A stretch of DNA of 64,000 bases, taken from NCBI GenBank assembly GCA_963832725.1, contig CAWHVG010000005.1:2666001-2730000 (forward strand), written 5' to 3'. The translations under genes were made by a program, and so were the position numbers. The stretch is from JAEZBP01 sp963832725. GTDB lineage: Bacteria > Myxococcota_A > Polyangia > Polyangiales > Sandaracinaceae. Positions 45,494-54,160 of the stretch are shown here, in pieces (within the stretch, counting starts at the first letter, position 1; every line of letters starts with the position of its first letter). The notes beneath the pieces are model-generated. The model was not told where the DNA came from. It did no database searches and worked only from the letters and a program-made list of their open reading frames with translations.

Positions 45494-46848
45494 GGGGCCT
45501 CCGTCGAGCCGGAGGTCCCAGTCCCTGCCGGCGTGGCCTCCTCGGGCAGCGACTCCAGATCGAGCTCGATGAGCTGCGTCTCGCCTTCTCGCACCCACAC
45601 GTCCTGTGTGACCTCGTCGAAGAACTGGTTCCGGAACTTCAGCCAGTGCTTCCCAGGAGAGAGCGCGACGCGATCGGCGGAGGGTGTGGTCAGCACGTGC
45701 TGCCCGTCGATGAACACCTGCGCCCACGGCTGGACGACGAAGCGGAGATAGCCCGCCCGCCGCGGCACCACCGGCCGGCCGGCCTCGGCGGTGAAGCGGT
45801 CCGTGTCGCTGCTCAATCGGCCCGCCGCCGCCTGGATCGCGCCGCCGCTCCCGACGATGACCGCGAAGAGCAGCGCGTTGACCAGCCACACGCTGCGGGC
45901 GATGCCGCGGCCGGTCCCCGAGCGGCGGGTCCGGTTCGGCGTCGACGCCGCGAGGATCTCCTCGGCCTCGTCGTCCGTGACCACGCCCAGCTCGCGCAGG
46001 TACATCACGACCCGCGCGTTGTGGTTGATCGGCACGCGCGAGCTGAGGAAGTCCATCAGGTCGTCGATCAGCGCCTGCGTGGTCGGGTACCGGTTGGCCG
46101 GCATCTTCTCCATGCAGCGCGCCATGATCCGCTCGAGGCTGCGCGGGACCTCCGGGTTGAGCTTGCGCGGGCTCGCATAGCGGTCGAGCCGGATCTTCTG
46201 CATCACCGTGCGCGAGTCGTCCTCGATGAAGGGCTTCTGACCCGTGCACATCTGATAGAGCACGATACCGAGCGAGAAGACGTCGCTGCGGAAGTCGAGC
46301 TTGTCGCCGAGGATCTGCTCGGGGCTCATGTAGCTCGGCGTGCCGAGGCCGGTGCCCGTCTCGGTCAGGTCGCTCAGCTTGTCGTCGCGGGCGATGCCGA
46401 AGTCCATCAGCTTCACCTCGCCGTGCTTGCTCAGCATGATGTTGGCCGGCTTGATGTCGCGGTGGATGACGCCGCGGAAGTGGGCGTAGTCCAGCGCGCG
46501 CGCGACCTGCAGAGCGATGATGGAGGCGATGTCGACGGGGAGACGCGGCGTCACCTCCAGGAGGTCGTACAGGTCGATGCCCTGCACGTACTCCATGATG
46601 ATGTGCATCGTCCCACGGTCTTTGGTGAAGTCGTAGACGTGGAGGATGTTCTCGTGCTGCAGCGAGGCCATGAAGTGGGCCTCGCGCTCGAAGCGCTTCG
46701 CGAAGCCGCTGTCGACCGCGATGGACGGCTTGAGCGACTTGATCGCGACCTCGCGGCCGAGCGGCTCCTGGACGGCGCGGTAGACGACGGCCATTCCACC
46801 GCTACCGATCTCGGCGAGGATCCTGCAGTTGCCGATGCGGTCGACCAT
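45490..46848 (-). CDS. Ser/Thr protein kinase with PEGA-like C-terminus
   Basis: 452 aa. Kinase domain ~5-265: glycine loop AEIGSGGMAVV, K37, IHRDIKPAN (catalytic Asp ~130), DFG at ~149-151, GTPSYMSPE activation segment. A transmembrane helix (~325-345) follows, then a PEGA-like beta domain (YLRFVVQPWAQVFIDGQHV, LSPGKHWLKFRN). First gene of a coupled pair with the LysM protein, so an envelope-sensing kinase is the natural inference. Divergent from the sigma-like gene, with 127 bases between start codons. Confidence 0.93.
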   Translation of the reverse strand: MVDRIGNCRILAEIGSGGMAVVYRAVQEPLGREVAIKSLKPSIAVDSGFAKRFEREAHFMASLQHENILHVYDFTKDRGTMHIIMEYVQGIDLYDLLEVTPRLPVDIASIIALQVARALDYAHFRGVIHRDIKPANIMLSKHGEVKLMDFGIARDDKLSDLTETGTGLGTPSYMSPEQILGDKLDFRSDVFSLGIVLYQMCTGQKPFIEDDSRTVMQKIRLDRYASPRKLNPEVPRSLERIMARCMEKMPANRYPTTQALIDDLMDFLSSRVPINHNARVVMYLRELGVVTDDEAEEILAASTPNRTRRSGTGRGIARSVWLVNALLFAVIVGSGGAIQAAAGRLSSDTDRFTAEAGRPVVPRRAGYLRFVVQPWAQVFIDGQHVLTTPSADRVALSPGKHWLKFRNQFFDEVTQDVWVREGETQLIELDLESLPEEATPAGTGTSGSTEAP

Positions 46849-46975
46849 CGGGAGGGCCGGATCGTGTCAGCCGGTCCCCCCAGTGTCAACGACGACGGCC
46901 TGATTTCGCCGCATTTCCGAGGATTTGGCCTCCTGGGTTTGACCCTGACGGCCAGCGCCCGAAAGATCGTTGGCG

Positions 46976-48493
46976 ATGCCGCTCGCCCAGCCGTACGCGT
47001 CCGCCGACGACGCGACCGTGGTCGATGCTTGCCTGCGCGACGACCCGGACGCGTGGGCGGCGCTCCGGGCTCGCTACGGGACGCTGGTCTACGCGTGCGT
47101 GGTGGGCGCACTGGACGGGCCGCGGGCGTCGGAGCTCGACGAGGAGGGCACGATTGATGTGGTCTGGGACGAGATCCGCGAAGGCGCGCTCGAGCGGTGG
47201 AAGAGCGAGTCGCAGCTCGGGAGCTACCTGGCGCTGGTCGGCCGACACCTCGCGCTGACCCACGGCGAGGCGCGCACCAGGCCCGAGGTGATGGTCAACG
47301 CGGTACCCACGCCGAGCGGCATCTTCCTCGACGATCTCTTGGCCATCGAGCCGGCCACGCGCATCGAGGCGACGATCGAGAAGCTGCCGCCGAACATCGG
47401 CGCGCTGATCCGCCTCCGGCTGCGCGGGCTCTCGCAGGGCGACATCGCGGCCACGCTCGGGATGAGCCCGGCCACGGTGCGCGCGAACCTGGAGCGCATC
47501 GCCACCCGGCTGGGCGACCTGGACGCGGCGGACACGGACGCGACCTGGCGAACGCTGCTCGACGCGGCCGACGTAGAGGAGCGCGTCCGGCAGGCGCTCC
47601 GAAGCGAGGACGACGCCTCCTACCGATCGCTACGCCGGAAAGTGGAGAAGACCTGGCAGGCCGTGAGCGCGCGGGCGCTCGGGCGGCCTTCGCCGAAGAG
47701 CGCCGAGTGCCTGGACGAGGCAGCGGCGGCGGGCTTCGTGGACGGAACCCTTCGCGGAGCGGCGCGCGCCCGGGCCGAGGCGCACGTGGCGAGCTGCCGG
47801 CGCTGCGTCGACGAGGCGGCGGCGCTGGTCCTCGAGTCCCGCGCGCAACCGGTACTGAAGGACGCGGCGGAGCTCGAGCCGACGGTGGCGGTGGCGGCGG
47901 CGTGCGCGGTGACGGGTCGCTTGGTCGCGGCGGAGCGTCTGGCGAGCCGCGCGCTGGAGCGCAGGAGCGGCCCCGTCGCCGGCGATCTGCGGCGGATTGC
48001 GCAAGCCGGGCGGCTGCTGGAGGGCGGTCAGCGGCGCGCCGAGCAGACCTCGCAGGTGATCGCCACCCGCGCGCCGGCCTCGGAGAACGGTCCGCTGCTC
48101 GCGTTCGAGGCGCTGGCGGTGTCGGACCCGAACGCCGCCTGGCGGGCCATCGACGACGACATCGCCAAGCAGACGCTGGGAGCACGTTTGAGACTCTTGG
48201 CTGCGGCGGCCGGACGGGACCCGGACGCGGCGCGCGAGCTGGCGGAGGCGACGCTGGCCCAGCCGCTCGACCCGGGTCACACCCTCGACGCTCGCGCCGT
48301 CTGTGCGCTGCCCCGCGGCCGAGCCCTCCCGCGGGAGATCCTCGTCGAGCGCCTGCGGGCGCTGCTTCCGGCCGCCGTGCGATTCTGTCCTCACCCGCTC
48401 CGGCTGACGGCCTCGAGTGGAACGGGGCGGCGAAATGCGAGTCTTTTCGGTGTCACGAGTCGCCCTGGCTGCCGTGTCGTTGTAGTGTTGTAG
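46976..48493 (+). CDS. ECF-sigma-like protein fused to an anti-sigma zinc finger
   Basis: 505 aa. Residues ~5-175 look like a sigma-70/ECF factor: region 2-like start (DDPDAWAALRARYGTLVYAC) and a good region 4 helix-turn-helix (GLSQGDIAATLGMSPATVRA). A linker leads to a zf-HC2-type zinc finger (CLDEAAAAGFVDGTL then HVASCRRCVDE), normally found at the N-terminus of anti-sigma factors. The remaining ~230 residues are Ala/Arg-rich and TPR-like, without a membrane helix. Having both halves in one chain is unusual. ATG 46976 preferred to TTG 46970. Eight bases separate it from phoU. Confidence 0.7.
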   Translation: MPLAQPYASADDATVVDACLRDDPDAWAALRARYGTLVYACVVGALDGPRASELDEEGTIDVVWDEIREGALERWKSESQLGSYLALVGRHLALTHGEARTRPEVMVNAVPTPSGIFLDDLLAIEPATRIEATIEKLPPNIGALIRLRLRGLSQGDIAATLGMSPATVRANLERIATRLGDLDAADTDATWRTLLDAADVEERVRQALRSEDDASYRSLRRKVEKTWQAVSARALGRPSPKSAECLDEAAAAGFVDGTLRGAARARAEAHVASCRRCVDEAAALVLESRAQPVLKDAAELEPTVAVAAACAVTGRLVAAERLASRALERRSGPVAGDLRRIAQAGRLLEGGQRRAEQTSQVIATRAPASENGPLLAFEALAVSDPNAAWRAIDDDIAKQTLGARLRLLAAAAGRDPDAARELAEATLAQPLDPGHTLDARAVCALPRGRALPREILVERLRALLPAAVRFCPHPLRLTASSGTGRRNASLFGVTSRPGCRVVVVL

Positions 48494-48501
48494 ACCGGCC
48501 C

Positions 48502-49203
48502 GTGAGCATTCTCGCACCCCACATCGACCAGCACTTCGACTCGCAGCTGCGCGAGCTGAAGGATCGTCTGCTCGCGATGGGGGGCCGCTGCGAGCAGCTC
48601 ATCGCCGGCGCCACCCGCGCCATCGAAGAGGGCGACGGATTGCTGGTGAAGGAGATCGACGCCGCCGATCGGCTGGTGAACGCCGACGAGCTGGCGGTCG
48701 ACGACCTCTGCGTGCGCATCCTGGCCCGGCGGCAACCGGTGGGGCGCGACCTGCGGCTCCTGGTGACGGCGCTGAAGGTGGTCGTCGCGCTCGAGCGTAT
48801 CGGCGACGAGGCCGTGAACGTGGCCGAGCGAGCCGAGGTGCTGGGGATGAGCGTGGAGGAGCTCGGTCCCGCCAAGGCCCTCCTACCGGAGATGAGCCGG
48901 CGCGGCGCCGAGATGCTGAAGATCGTCCTCGACGCGTTCGTCGAGGAGAGCGCCATCGAAGCGCACCGCGTGCTCGAGATGGACGACGAAGTCGACCGGC
49001 TCTACGAGCAGGTCCTCGAGCACAGCATGACCTTCATGGCCGGCCACCCCGAGCAGGCCGATCTGGGGCTCTGCGTGGCGCGGACGGCGAAGTACCTGGA
49101 GCGCATCGCCGATCTGAGCACCAACGTGGCCGAGATGGTCGTCTACATGGTGCAGGGCGTCGACGTCCGGCACGGCCGCTTCCCTCGCCGCCGCAAGAGT
49201 TGA
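48502..49203 (+). CDS. phoU: phosphate transport regulator PhoU
   Basis: 233 aa from GTG 48502. Two PhoU repeats, each a three-helix bundle with the E/D-rich metal motifs (DAADRLVNADELAV, LERIGDEAVNVAERAEVLG, EMDDEVDRLYEQVLEH, YLERIADLSTNVAEMVV). PhoU represses the PhoB/PhoR phosphate response together with the Pst transporter in the cytoplasm. Here it is convergent with phoR, nine bases away, and phoB follows, so the regulatory genes are clustered. pstSCAB is not in the window. It directly follows the sigma-like fusion gene. Confidence 0.93.
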   Translation: MSILAPHIDQHFDSQLRELKDRLLAMGGRCEQLIAGATRAIEEGDGLLVKEIDAADRLVNADELAVDDLCVRILARRQPVGRDLRLLVTALKVVVALERIGDEAVNVAERAEVLGMSVEELGPAKALLPEMSRRGAEMLKIVLDAFVEESAIEAHRVLEMDDEVDRLYEQVLEHSMTFMAGHPEQADLGLCVARTAKYLERIADLSTNVAEMVVYMVQGVDVRHGRFPRRRKS

Positions 49204-49212
49204 CGCACCGCG

Positions 49213-50940
49213 TCAGACCCGGTCCGGAGCGTCGGTCGAATCGAGCGCCGCGCGGGCCAGCGACACGCGGAAGGTCGTGCCCTTGCCGACCCGGCTCTCC
49301 ACCTCGATCTCGCCGTCCATCCGCGTCACCAGGTGCCGGACGATGCTCAAGCCGAGCCCCGTCCCGCCCTGCGCGCGCGAGCGACCTTTGTCGACGCGGT
49401 AGAAGCGCTCGAAGATGCGGTCGAGGTGCGCCCGCGGGATGCCCGGACCGTCATCGGAGACCTCCAGCAGCACCCGCTCGCCCTCGGCGCACAGGCGTAC
49501 CGTCACCCGGCCGCCAGCCGGCGTGTACTTGATGGCGTTGTCCACCAGGTTGAGCGTCACCGAGTCGAGCGCGCTCGGATCGGCGCTGGCGAGCTGGACG
49601 GTGCCGGCGCCTTCCAGGATCAGCTGCTGCCGCTTCTGGGCCGCCCGCCGCTCGACGCCGCGGAGCACTTTCGCGGCCACCTCGCCGACGTCGACCGGCC
49701 CGAGCTCCATCCGGCTGTCCGGCGACTCGGCGCGGCTCAGCTCGAGCAGATCCTCCACCAAGCTGGCCAGCCGGCGCGCGTTGTCGGCGATGTTGGTGAC
49801 GAAGCGCTTGGCCATCCTCTCGTCCGCCATCGCGCCGTCGAGCAAGGTCTCGGCGAACCCCCGGATCGACGTCAGCGGCGTGCGCAGCTCGTGGCTGGCG
49901 TTGGCCACGAAGTCGCGGCGGACCGCTTCGGCGCGCTTGAGCTGAGTGACGTCGTGCAGGACGGCGACCACACCCTGGCGAGTCGGGAGCGGCGCGACCT
50001 GCGCCTTGATCGACCGGCGCTGCGCCCCGAACGAGAGCTCGAGCTCGACCTCCGCCGCCTCTCCCTGCGTCGCGCGGCGCACCGCCTCGTGCAGATCCGG
50101 GCTGCGGATGGCCTCGATGGCGGTGCGCCCCTCCATTTCGCCGCCGGCGAGCTTGGAGAGCGCCGCGTTGGTGAGCACGATCCGGCCTTCCGGATCGGTC
50201 ACGAAGACGCCCTCCACCATCGCGTCGAGGATGGTGCGCAGCCGGTCCTCCTCGCGCCGCACCGCGTCGAGACGGTCGACGAGCTGATCGGCCATCTGGT
50301 CGATGGCGGCCCCGAGCGCGCCGAGCTCGTCGCGGCGGCGAGAGCGGACGCGGGTGGTCAGCGAGCCGCGCCGGAAGGCGTCTGCCGCCTCGTGCATCTC
50401 GCGGATCGGAGTGCCGATGGCCCGGCTGAGGTACTCGCTCAGCGCGAGCGACATCAAGAGCGCGAGCAGACCGGCGGCGAGCAGCACCTGGTGCAGGGTG
50501 GATCGAGCCGCGCCCATCCGAGGCATCGGTCGCGCCACGCCGATCACACGATGGTCCGCCCGCGACCACAGGTACATCCACTCGCGTCCGCGGGGACCGT
50601 CGCGCACCTCCGTGGCTCTGCCCGTGCGCCGGGCCTGCGCGACCTGACGCGCGAACCCGCGGTGGGGCCCCTCGCTCTGGGCCAGCAGCGTCCCGTCCCA
50701 GCCGTACACCGCCACCCGCGTCGCGCTGTCGGCGCCCACGCGTTGCGCGACCGCCTCGGGATCCTGGCCGCGGGCGAGCGCCGCCTCGGTCTCGCGCACC
50801 ACCTCGGCGAGATCGCCCTGCGCGTCGTCGCGCGCGCGCCGATCCACCAGCGGATCGGCCACCAGCATCGCCGCCAGCACCACCAGCGCCGTCATCAGGA
50901 ACATCGAGCCGACCAGGCGGGCGCGCAGGCTCGTCAGCAT
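49213..50940 (-). CDS. phoR: phosphate-regulon-type sensor histidine kinase PhoR
   Basis: 575 aa. Two transmembrane helices (~10-32 and ~150-170) around a ~115-residue periplasmic domain, HAMP (~170-225), PAS (~235-330, FVTDPEGRIVLTNAALSKL), HisKA with FVANASHELRTPLTSIRG, and HATPase_c (NLVDNAIKYTPAGG, SDDGPGIPRAHLDRIFERFY, GTGLGLSIVRHLV). The domain order with PAS is PhoR-type, and the genomic pairing with phoB upstream and phoU convergent supports that reading. Longer periplasmic part than E. coli PhoR. Confidence 0.88.
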   Translation of the reverse strand: MLTSLRARLVGSMFLMTALVVLAAMLVADPLVDRRARDDAQGDLAEVVRETEAALARGQDPEAVAQRVGADSATRVAVYGWDGTLLAQSEGPHRGFARQVAQARRTGRATEVRDGPRGREWMYLWSRADHRVIGVARPMPRMGAARSTLHQVLLAAGLLALLMSLALSEYLSRAIGTPIREMHEAADAFRRGSLTTRVRSRRRDELGALGAAIDQMADQLVDRLDAVRREEDRLRTILDAMVEGVFVTDPEGRIVLTNAALSKLAGGEMEGRTAIEAIRSPDLHEAVRRATQGEAAEVELELSFGAQRRSIKAQVAPLPTRQGVVAVLHDVTQLKRAEAVRRDFVANASHELRTPLTSIRGFAETLLDGAMADERMAKRFVTNIADNARRLASLVEDLLELSRAESPDSRMELGPVDVGEVAAKVLRGVERRAAQKRQQLILEGAGTVQLASADPSALDSVTLNLVDNAIKYTPAGGRVTVRLCAEGERVLLEVSDDGPGIPRAHLDRIFERFYRVDKGRSRAQGGTGLGLSIVRHLVTRMDGEIEVESRVGKGTTFRVSLARAALDSTDAPDRV

Positions 50941-51024
50941 CTCTCGTCCGAAGGCGAGGCGACGACGCTCGGCAGCGCTCCCACGGCGCCGCGTAGCCTA
51001 GCAGCCGAAGCCGGTTCGGCGGCG

Positions 51025-51711
51025 CTACTCCTCGCGGATGCGGTAGCCGATGCCGCGCACCGTCTCGATGCTGTCACGAGCCTCGCCGAGCTTCTCGCGC
51101 AGCCTCTTCACGTGGGTGTCCACGGTGCGCGTCTCGATCCCCGGTGCGTAGCCCCACACCCTCTCGAGCAGGTCGTCGCGCGTCTGCACGCGGCCGCGCC
51201 GGCTCGCCAGGTCGAGGAGCAGCTTGAACTCGAGCGCCGTGAGCGGGACCTCCTCGTCGGCGACCGTGACGCGGTGCCGCGGCACGTCGATCTCGAGCGC
51301 GCCGATCTTGTAGCGCTCGACCGCGCCCTCTTCCTTCGGCCGCGCCCGGCGGAGCAAGGCCTGGACGCGCAGCACGATCTCGCGCGGGCTGAAGGGCTTC
51401 ACCACGTAGTCGTCGGCGCCCACCTCGAACCCCACCACCCGGTCGATCTCCTCGCTCCGCGCGGTGAGCATCATGATCGGGATGGCCTCGGTGTCCGGCT
51501 CCCTGCGCAGGCGCCGGCAGACCTCGGTGCCGGGGATGTCGGGCAGCATCAGGTCGAGCACGATCAGATCGGGGCGCTGACGACGGACGGCGGCCAGCGC
51601 AGAGGCGCCGTCGCGAGCGTTGACGACCGTATACCCCGCGTTCCGCAGGTTGTAGTCGAGGAGCTCGACGATATCGGCTTCGTCGTCGACGATGAGGATG
51701 TGCTCGGTCAT
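51025..51711 (-). CDS. phoB: phosphate-regulon-type response regulator PhoB
   Basis: 228 aa OmpR/PhoB-family regulator. Receiver with D9-D10, phospho-acceptor D53 (IVLDLMLPDIPG), a Thr in MMLTAR and the Lys of VVKPFSPRE. C-terminal winged helix (LTALEFKLLLDLASRRG, TRDDLLERVWGY, RTVDTHVKRLREKL). Binds tandem pho boxes upstream of phosphate-starvation genes. Immediately upstream of phoR on the same strand (84 bases); none of the usual pho boxes was recognised in this window. Confidence 0.93.
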   Translation of the reverse strand: MTEHILIVDDEADIVELLDYNLRNAGYTVVNARDGASALAAVRRQRPDLIVLDLMLPDIPGTEVCRRLRREPDTEAIPIMMLTARSEEIDRVVGFEVGADDYVVKPFSPREIVLRVQALLRRARPKEEGAVERYKIGALEIDVPRHRVTVADEEVPLTALEFKLLLDLASRRGRVQTRDDLLERVWGYAPGIETRTVDTHVKRLREKLGEARDSIETVRGIGYRIREE

Positions 51712-51836
51712 CTGTGCGAACCGTGGCCCGGGCGGGCAACAGGCGTGTGAACTCAGCGTGTCGCACGGGCAAGAAGACGCCTGTGGGAGCCGCCTCCTTG
51801 CACCGCGCCCGGCCCTCGCGCTAGAGCCCGGCCGGC

Positions 51837-52946
51837 ATGGGCCTTTCGGTAGGTATCGTCGGGCTGCCCAACGTCGGCAAGTCCACCCTTTTCAACGCGC
51901 TCTCGTCCAAGCAGGCCGAGGCGGCGAACTACGCGTTCTGCACCATCGAGCCGAACGTGGGCGTCGTCCCGGTGCCGGACCCGCGCTTCGACGCGCTGGT
52001 GTTGCTCTACGAGCCTCAGAAGGTCGTCCCGGCCACGGTGGACTTCGTGGACATCGCCGGCCTGGTGCGCGGCGCCAGCAAGGGCGAAGGCCGCGGCAAC
52101 GCGTTTTTGAGCAACATCCGCGAGTGCGACGCCGTCGCGCAGGTCGTGCGCTGCTTCCAGGACGACAACATCGTCCACGTCGACAACCGGGTCGATCCGA
52201 TTGCCGACATCGAGACGATTGAGACCGAGCTGGTCCTCAAGGACCTGGAGACGGTCGAGAAGCGCCTCGATCGCGCTCGCCGCGCCGCCAAGGGCCAGAA
52301 CGCCGTCGAGAAGAAGGCCGTCGGCGTGTGCGAGGGGCTGCTCGAGGTGCTCAACGAGGGCAAGCTCGCCAGCGCCTACCAGCCGGGCGACGCCGACGAG
52401 GACGAGCGCAAGATCGTCTACGAGATGTTCCTGCTCACGAACAAGCCGCTCTTCTACGTGTGCAACGTGCAGGAGGACCAGCTCGGCGACGTCGACAGTG
52501 ACCCGATGGTGGCCGCCGTCCGCCGCCGCGGCGAAGAGGTGAACGCGCCCGTCGTGGTGATCAGCGCCAAGATCGAGGCCGAGATCATGCAGCTCCCGCT
52601 CGAGGAGCGCGGCGACTTCCTGGAGTCGGTCGGCCTCGAGGAGCCTGGCCTCAACCACGTCATCCAGACCGGCTACCGGATGCTGGACCTCATCACCTTC
52701 TTCACCGCCGGCAAGCCGGAGGTGCACGCGTGGACCATCGGCCGCGGCACCAAGGCGCCCCAGGCGGCCGGGAAGATCCACACGGACTTCGAGCGCGGCT
52801 TCATCCGGGCCGAGGTCATCGGCTGCGAGGATTCGATCGAGCTCGGCTCGGAGGCGGCGGTGAAGGCGGCCGGCAAGCTGGCCATCGAAGGCAAGGAGTA
52901 CGTCGTCCGCGACGGCGACGTGATGCACTTCCGCTTCAACGTCTGA
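51837..52946 (+). CDS. ychF: Obg-family ATPase YchF
   Basis: 369 aa. G1 motif GLPNVGKST, an altered G4 (NVQEDQLGD region, no NKxD), YAFCTIEPNVGVV and DIAGLVRGASKGEGRGNAF are diagnostic of YchF/OLA1, which prefers ATP. The C-terminal TGS domain (LITFFTAGKPEVHAWT, GTKAPQAAGKIHTDFERGFI) is complete. Binds ribosomes and regulates stress responses in the cytoplasm. A strong terminator follows. Confidence 0.97.
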   Translation: MGLSVGIVGLPNVGKSTLFNALSSKQAEAANYAFCTIEPNVGVVPVPDPRFDALVLLYEPQKVVPATVDFVDIAGLVRGASKGEGRGNAFLSNIRECDAVAQVVRCFQDDNIVHVDNRVDPIADIETIETELVLKDLETVEKRLDRARRAAKGQNAVEKKAVGVCEGLLEVLNEGKLASAYQPGDADEDERKIVYEMFLLTNKPLFYVCNVQEDQLGDVDSDPMVAAVRRRGEEVNAPVVVISAKIEAEIMQLPLEERGDFLESVGLEEPGLNHVIQTGYRMLDLITFFTAGKPEVHAWTIGRGTKAPQAAGKIHTDFERGFIRAEVIGCEDSIELGSEAAVKAAGKLAIEGKEYVVRDGDVMHFRFNV

Positions 52947-52968
52947 GCCGCACTCAGCCGGACGACGT

Positions 52969-53016
52969 GTCCCCTGGCGCGTGCGACGGAGGAGCCGTCG
53001 CGCGCCAGCCGGGGAC
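52969..53016. terminator. long bidirectional terminator hairpin
   Basis: Three stacked helices with small bulges: GTCCC/GGGAC, CTGGCGCG/CGCGCCAG and CGACGG/CCGTCG around an AGGAG loop, 22 bases after the ychF stop and before the end of the convergent YceI gene. No long T run. Confidence 0.6.
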
Positions 53017-53075
53017 GCGGTCCAGCTCACTCTTCGGCGGCACGGGCCCGACCGAATCGCCGTGGCGGGCAGCCT

Positions 53076-53603
53076 TCAGGTGGACACGGGGATGCGGACG
53101 CGGACCCGGATGTCCGGCTTGACCTTCAGCGCGCCGAGCATCGCCGAGTAAGGCTTGATGCCGAAGTCGGGCTGGTGGAGGACGGTCTCCGCCACCGCCT
53201 CGCCGTCCTCCCGGCTCGCTTCGAGGGTGATCTCCTTCTCCCGCCCGGCCAGCGAGAGCCGGCCGCGGATGGTCCAGCCTCCGTCGCGCTCCGAGACCTC
53301 GGTCGACTCGAAGCGGATGTCCGGGTGCTTCTTCACCGGGATCACGTCCGAGGTGATGTTGCCGCGGATCTTCGCCTTGTCCCGGTCGCTCAGCGTGCCG
53401 GGCGAGCGGCGGCCGTCCACCACGGCGTCCACGACCTCGATGGAGCTCGGATCGAAGCGCGCCGTGATCCGCGAACGGTCGTCGGCCACCTCGATCTCGA
53501 ACGCGCGCACCGCGAGCTCGAGATCGTGGGCGACGGCCGAGAGGAGGCCTTCTTTGAAGGTGAAGACGCGGACGTCCGCGTCGCTCGCATCGAAACGGGG
53601 CAT
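53076..53603 (-). CDS. YceI-family lipid-binding protein (cytoplasmic form)
   Basis: 175 aa from ATG 53603. YceI lipocalin-like pattern: VRVFTFKEGLLSAVAHDLEL, IEVADDRSRITARFDPSSIE, the ITSDVIPVKKHPDIRFESTEV block and WTIRGRLSLAGREKEITL. Canonical YceI proteins bind polyisoprenoids in the periplasm and have a signal peptide; none is present here, so a cytosolic role is likely. Stands alone, convergent with ychF. Confidence 0.8.
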   Translation of the reverse strand: MPRFDASDADVRVFTFKEGLLSAVAHDLELAVRAFEIEVADDRSRITARFDPSSIEVVDAVVDGRRSPGTLSDRDKAKIRGNITSDVIPVKKHPDIRFESTEVSERDGGWTIRGRLSLAGREKEITLEASREDGEAVAETVLHQPDFGIKPYSAMLGALKVKPDIRVRVRIPVST

Positions 53604-53842
53604 CGCGCCCGATGGTGGCACGGCCGGGCGCTCGAGGCGACGTCCGCCGCTCCGTCCCCTCGTTCACGCCGGCGAGATGCGCGCGATGAGTCCAAACCAT
53701 CGAAATCACGCAGCTTTCGTCCATGCGACGCGACTCCGGAGGGCTCGTGCGCCGTCCCATTTTTGCACAGGTGAAAGGCCAGGGCCGGTCACCGTGTTAT
53801 CTTGACGATGGCCGATCCTCGGCCTGCTCAAGGGCGCGGCGG

Positions 53843-54085
53843 ATGGACAGCATGTCCCACAATGGTGTGAAATCGTTCGCGATTCCTGCCGCGTTCATCC
53901 GGAGCGGCGCGACCGCGCGGCTCCCCATCATGGAACGCCCTTCGAGAGCCTGGCCCGTGTTGGTACGGACAGATGCCCGGGGGCGCCGGCGTGAAGCCGG
54001 AGGAGGGATGTACAACGTGACCCACAACGGAAGTACGAATGTCGTACCCAGTGCTCGGATGTTCCTGGAGGTGATCCGGAGCTGA
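53843..54085 (+). CDS. possible small protein with internal duplication
   Basis: 80 aa from ATG 53843. Two segments resemble each other, MSHNGVKSFAIPAAFIRSG and NVTHNGSTNVVPSARMFLEV (then IRS at the end), suggesting an internal repeat. The frame has lower GC than its neighbours and is followed by a good terminator, which implies transcription. No SD of quality, so translation is uncertain; it could instead be a transcribed non-coding RNA. Confidence 0.35.
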   Translation: MDSMSHNGVKSFAIPAAFIRSGATARLPIMERPSRAWPVLVRTDARGRRREAGGGMYNVTHNGSTNVVPSARMFLEVIRS

Positions 54086-54108
54086 TCCCCTCCCTGGTGA
54101 TTCGAGCC

Positions 54109-54145
54109 GAGGGCGGCGTGGCGATGGCTACGCCGCCCTCCTTTC
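54109..54145. terminator. bidirectional terminator hairpin
   Basis: GAGGGCGGCGT (54109-54119) pairs with ACGCCGCCCTC (54130-54140) followed by CTTTC. It separates the small plus-strand frame from the minus-strand Cys-rich lipoprotein. Confidence 0.6.
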
Positions 54146-54160
54146 AATTCGGGCCCTCGA

